Origin: Negativicutes bacterium
GTDB taxonomy: Bacteria > Bacillota_C > Negativicutes > Sporomusales_B > JARLHX01
Assembly (NCBI GenBank): GCA_031292015.1
Contig: JARLHY010000190.1
Location: 1 to 17,782 of the forward strand
Direction: 5' to 3'
Length of the DNA stretch: 17,782 nucleotides
Shown here piece after piece: positions 15,033 to 17,782 of the stretch (positions are counted from its first letter, which is position 1; each line of letters starts with the position of its first letter). A model generated the notes under the pieces. The model was given only the letters and a program-made list of their open reading frames with translations, ran no database searches and had not been told where the DNA came from. A program made the translations under genes and the position numbers.

Positions 15033-16430
15033 TTAGACAAACCACGCTTGACGAAGCAAGCGCACTCCCTGCTCAATCTCGTCAAAATCTAAACTACTAT
15101 AACCCAGCAAGACCGTCTTTCCATCGTACTGCTGTATTCTTTCCCAGTGATCAGATACTGGATAGACCCGAACTCCAAGTTCAGCAGCACGTTGAATAAG
15201 GTCTGTTTCAAAAAGGTCGTTATTAACTTTAATCGTTACGAATAATCCAGCATTTCTTCCGCCTATCTCTATCCGTCCACCGAATTGCTCATTTAGGGAC
15301 TGCATCAGACAATCATGTTTCTTCTTATATACTTGTAATACCCTACGCAAATGTCTATTCCAATGCCCCTCTCCCATAAACCGCTCTAACGTTCTTTGGT
15401 ACAGATATGGCACCGAAGTATTGTAAGTTTGATAAATAGTTTTATAGATATGTAAAAGAGAAAGCGGCAAAATCATAAATGCAATTCTTAATGAGGGTAG
15501 TAAAGGCTTTGAAAAGTTGCCAAAATAAACAACGTTAGCCATCTGGCTAATCCCTTGGAGCGAGGGTATCGGCCTAACATTGTATCGAAAGTGGCAGGAG
15601 TAATCATCTTCTATAATGATCGCTTGATTGCGAACCGCCCACTCAAGTAGCTGCAACCTTTTAGAAATAGACATGATAGCGCCGGTAGGAAATTGATGGG
15701 AAGGTGTTACATAAACTGCCTTAGCTCCACTATTATCTAGTTCCTGAACATTAATCCCATCTTTTCCCACATTGACAGGGATGACCTGAAATCCAGAATT
15801 CTTCAATACAGCTCTTGTCTTCCCGTAACCTGGGTCCTCAAAACCAACAGCAGAGGTAAACTGTCTAAGTATATTGCATAACAATCCTAAGCAGTGTAAT
15901 GTTCCGGCCCCCACGACAATCTGTTCCGGCTGACATTTGACGCCTCGATACTCTCCAACGTATTTCATTATTTGTTCACGTAGCCCTATTTCTCCCTGAG
16001 GTTCACCATATGAAACATTCCGATCCACTTCTTCTTCGAAGCATTGAATCATTAGATTCTTCCACACCTTAGAGGGAACATGTTTATAGTTAAGTTTTCC
16101 ATAGCGAAAATCATATTGGTATTGGTCAATTACATTGAAACGCGGAATATTATTGTCCATTGTAATGGAGGAGCATTGACTAATAAATGTTGCATCTAAC
16201 CTTTCCACGAAATATCCGCTACGGGATTTGCTATGCAAATAGCCTTCAGCGTATAATTGCTGATACGCTTGTTCCACAGTATTGCGACTAATCTGGAGAT
16301 CGCTCGCCAACTGACGGCTAGATGGAAGTTTCATGTTGAACGCCCACTCCCCGGACATAATTTTCTCCCTGATTTGCCCGTAGAGTTGCTCATAAATTGG
16401 ACGTCCGATCTTTGTATCTATCAATAGCAC
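15033..16430 (-). CDS. MocR/PdxR-type transcription regulator (GntR winged helix fused to class I aminotransferase fold)
   Basis: GTG 16430 has AAGGGG about 9 nt upstream and is preferred over TTG 16439. The 465-aa protein has a GntR winged helix (about 8-75; PIYEQLYGQIREKI, LPSSRQLASDLQISRNTVEQAYQQL, GYFV), a linker, and a PLP-binding aminotransferase-like domain with YGEPQGEIGLREQI, VYVTPSHQFPTG, EDDYSCHFRY and the PLP lysine Lys308 (FGNFSKPLLPSLR). Such proteins usually sense PLP or an amino compound and often control a divergent gene, here the DJ-1/PfpI gene. Base composition is clearly more AT-rich than yyaL and the genes to the left, suggesting transfer. Confidence 0.92.
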   Translation of the reverse strand: MLLIDTKIGRPIYEQLYGQIREKIMSGEWAFNMKLPSSRQLASDLQISRNTVEQAYQQLYAEGYLHSKSRSGYFVERLDATFISQCSSITMDNNIPRFNVIDQYQYDFRYGKLNYKHVPSKVWKNLMIQCFEEEVDRNVSYGEPQGEIGLREQIMKYVGEYRGVKCQPEQIVVGAGTLHCLGLLCNILRQFTSAVGFEDPGYGKTRAVLKNSGFQVIPVNVGKDGINVQELDNSGAKAVYVTPSHQFPTGAIMSISKRLQLLEWAVRNQAIIIEDDYSCHFRYNVRPIPSLQGISQMANVVYFGNFSKPLLPSLRIAFMILPLSLLHIYKTIYQTYNTSVPYLYQRTLERFMGEGHWNRHLRRVLQVYKKKHDCLMQSLNEQFGGRIEIGGRNAGLFVTIKVNNDLFETDLIQRAAELGVRVYPVSDHWERIQQYDGKTVLLGYSSLDFDEIEQGVRLLRQAWFV

Positions 16431-16477
16431 TCTTACCAACCCCTTATCTGGAGCTATAAAGCACTTACAAACTGGCT

Positions 16478-16489
16478 CTATTAGAATAG
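16478..16489. promoter_or_regulatory. Palindrome in the mocR-pfpI divergent promoter region
   Basis: CTATT-AG-AATAG is a perfect 5-bp inverted repeat in the 118-bp AT-rich gap between the divergent starts. It is a candidate operator for the MocR-type regulator. A TATAAT-like hexamer for the minus strand lies nearby (within 16511-16517), with no convincing -35 assigned. Confidence 0.4.
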
Positions 16490-16548
16490 CATTTTATCAT
16501 GTTTAATTAAATTATACAGCATCAAAATTTATTGAAGGAGTGGTAAGA

Positions 16549-17127
16549 ATGATAACTATAGGTATACTCATATTTCCTCAGGTCGAGGAGCTAGATTTTG
16601 TGGGACCGTTTGAAGTTTTAAATTATGTGAATAAAATACAGCCTGATAGTACCAATATTCTGCTGGTAGCAGAAACCATCGATCCAATACGCGCCTTTAA
16701 TGGAATGAGAATAATCCCAGATGTGACTCTCAAAGATTGCCCTCCGCTAGACATTGTATTAACTCCGGGTGGCAAAGGCAGATTAGCAGCAATGAAAAGT
16801 GTCGCAATTATAAATTTCATTCAAAAACGAATAAAAACTGCTAAATACGTTACTTCCGTATGTACCGGAGCCTTTTTACTGGCGGAGGCGGGTTTACTTA
16901 CAGGGAAAAAAGCAACCACTTACCACACTGCATTTCCCGAATTAGAATCTTATTCTGTCCAAGTCATTTCATCGAAAGTAGTTCAGGACGGGAACATTAT
17001 CACCTCTGGCGGGGTAAGTTCAGGACTAGAGTTAGGTTTTTATTTACTAAAAGAATTATTTGGGTCAAGTATTTCACAGGAAGTCGCCCGTAAAATAGAG
17101 TATGAAATTGATGTAAACACTCTATAA
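16549..17127 (+). CDS. DJ-1/PfpI-family protein (isonitrile hydratase-like)
   Basis: ATG 16549 follows AAGGAG by 8 nt; GTG 16540 overlaps that site and is rejected. The 192-aa protein has the DJ-1/PfpI fold: N-terminal strand and EELDFVGPFEVL (acidic residue near the active site, as in isonitrile hydratases and related proteins), LTPGGKG, the nucleophile elbow SVCTGAFLLAEAGLL with Cys105, and YHTAFPELE (His126). No AraC domain is fused. Family activities include isonitrile hydration, glyoxalase-like reactions and repair or stress roles; the substrate here is unknown. It diverges from the MocR-type regulator and is probably its target. AT-rich like its partner. Confidence 0.88.
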   Translation: MITIGILIFPQVEELDFVGPFEVLNYVNKIQPDSTNILLVAETIDPIRAFNGMRIIPDVTLKDCPPLDIVLTPGGKGRLAAMKSVAIINFIQKRIKTAKYVTSVCTGAFLLAEAGLLTGKKATTYHTAFPELESYSVQVISSKVVQDGNIITSGGVSSGLELGFYLLKELFGSSISQEVARKIEYEIDVNTL

Positions 17128-17135
17128 TTACTTAT

Positions 17136-17167
17136 AAAAAACTCTGAACACAGAGTGCCGGAGTTTT
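17136..17167 (+). terminator. Likely terminator of the DJ-1/PfpI gene
   Basis: AAAACTC (17138-17144) pairs with GAGTTTT (17161-17167), and an alternative inner hairpin ACTCTG/CAGAGT (17141-17146, 17151-17156) overlaps it. The hairpin ends in TTTT, about 10-35 nt past the stop. Moderately convincing. Confidence 0.6.
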
Positions 17168-17215
17168 GCACTATTGGCCTAAGAAGGTGGGTATGTCTGG
17201 TCTTCGGATTTAGCG

Positions 17216-17398
17216 TTATTCACAATCTTGCCACCAGTGGCAGGTGCTATAGCCGATGCTGAGGAACACCGGCTTATCCTCCGCCTTGGCCCTGGCGAGC
17301 GCCTCCTCGCCCCAGGGATACCAATCGACCGGATTATGAGCGTGCTGGAGGAGGTAAGGTGACTTCTCGTCTATCAACCGATTGGTTTTTTTGTCCAC
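17216..17398 (-). pseudogene. Truncated yyaL copy B (N-terminal 55 codons)
   Basis: From GTG 17398 (AGGGGTGA upstream) the frame matches yyaL through STCHW (residue 55), then runs into five unrelated residues (WQDCE) and a stop. It therefore keeps the first redox Cys but loses the second and the whole remaining protein. Homology to the intact gene stops at 17232. A 60-aa peptide could be made, but it is best read as a remnant of a duplicated gene. Confidence 0.85.
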
Positions 17399-17481
17399 AA
17401 AATCACCCCTGAATTTCAGTTACACTACAAGACATGTTCATATTTAGTATGTACAAAAAAGTATCGGCATTACGCCAATAC
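17232..17481 (-). repeat. yyaL 5' module, copy B with leader
   Basis: Same 250-nt extent as copy A: 167 nt coding plus 83 nt leader. The leader ends in a perfect hairpin and retains the GTACATACTA and TGTAACTG-like blocks also found in the other copies. Confidence 0.8.
17455..17481 (-). terminator. Hairpin with T6 tail upstream of yyaL copy B
   Basis: On the minus strand GTATTGGC-GTAAT-GCCGATAC forms an 8-bp stem (one G-U) followed directly by TTTTTT. It lies 11 nt after the stop of copy C's short frame, so it may end that transcript, or act as a leader attenuator for copy B. Confidence 0.75.
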
Positions 17482-17491
17482 CCCTAACAAC

Positions 17492-17590
17492 TCAGTCTTT
17501 TACGCATATTAAAGTCAAAGCTAAAAATGCTTTCTTCACAAGAAGGTAGGGATACTTCTCTTTTATCAGGCGGTTAGGACTCTTGCCCAT
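17492..17590 (-). pseudogene. Truncated yyaL copy C (32-codon frame)
   Basis: ATG 17590 with AGGAGG 6 nt upstream begins MGKSPNRLIKEKYPYLL, clearly related to the yyaL start ([15 protein letters not shown]), then diverges after about codon 17 into an unrelated tail and stops. It is too short for the ordinary gene size threshold. It is more diverged than copy B, so probably an older remnant or a leader-peptide-like ORF. Confidence 0.7.
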
Positions 17591-17674
17591 GAAAGCACCT
17601 CCTAGAATCAGTTACACTACATGACGGACTTGCTAATAGTATATACAGAGAAAGCATCGGCACTGCGCCGATAC
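17540..17674 (-). repeat. yyaL 5' module, copy C with leader hairpin
   Basis: The related coding part ends at about 17540. The leader is 84 nt, ending in hairpin GCATCGGC-ACTGC-GCCGATAC (17654-17674). Its stem matches copy B's with compensating or wobble changes. The minus-strand tail is TTTCT. TGTAGTGTAACTGA is shared with copy B. Confidence 0.7.
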
Positions 17675-17708
17675 TCCTCTTATCACCTCATGCCCAAAGA
17701 GCGAAAAG

Positions 17709-17729
17709 AAAAAAGCATAAGCAATATGC
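17709..17729 (-). terminator. Possible terminator of a gene beyond the right edge
   Basis: On the minus strand GCATA-TTGCT-TATGC is followed by TTTTTT. The stem is short and AT-rich. The remaining bases 17730-17782 show no recognisable gene. Confidence 0.45.
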
Positions 17730-17782
17730 CTATACCTTTTACTTCGCAGACGGTAAAATGAATTCCTCTTGCCGTAAACATC

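Noticed and set aside
13778..15199. 473-codon plus-strand open frame opposite yyaL
   Set aside because: It is antisense to an unambiguous DUF255 protein, has no recognisable motifs, and is explained by GC-rich codon use.
14905..17215. Insertion sequence or transposon carrying the mocR-pfpI pair
   Set aside because: No transposase, integrase, long terminal inverted repeats or clear target duplication is visible; only the yyaL fragments and a short palindrome mark the junction.

Overview
This window looks like a chromosomal segment from an anaerobic, motile Firmicute, most plausibly of the Negativicutes (Sporomusa/Pelosinus-like). The guess rests on strong AGGAGG-type ribosome binding sites with frequent GTG/TTG starts, a DUF115 (Maf) flagellin-glycosylation protein, a BirA-type biotin operator, HD-GYP and dCache signalling proteins, and GC-rich coding sequence. 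No tRNA, rRNA, CRISPR array or recognisable transposase was seen.

Layout. Minus strand 1-4842: a Maf protein running off the left edge, a small overlapping ORF, an HtrA-type protease preceded by a small exported protein, and an HD-GYP protein. At 5083-6520 an OmpR/PhoB-type response regulator (-) and a degenerate SixA-like protein (+) diverge from a control region holding two mirrored arrays of 11-bp-spaced TGTTAA repeats. A bidirectional terminator separates this from a molybdopterin (sulfite oxidase-family) protein (-). A divergent promoter with two BirA-type operators then drives two tandem bioB paralogs (+), which converge on a large dCache/PAS histidine kinase (-). Next comes a YyaL-type (DUF255) thioredoxin-fold protein (-).

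The right end (14.9-17.8 kb) differs. An AT-rich divergent pair, a MocR-type GntR/aminotransferase regulator and a DJ-1/PfpI protein, lies between the intact yyaL and two truncated copies of the yyaL 5' end. Each copy keeps its upstream hairpin and start site. This looks like a duplicated 5' module with an acquired cassette between the copies.

Most notable: (1) a SixA-like protein lacking both catalytic histidines, sharing a mirrored Pho/WalR-like control region with a response regulator; (2) paired BioB proteins, one with Cys replaced by Ser at an auxiliary cluster ligand, behind a double BirA operator; (3) the three-copy yyaL leader module and its AT-rich insert. All functional statements come from reading motifs; no database search was possible.
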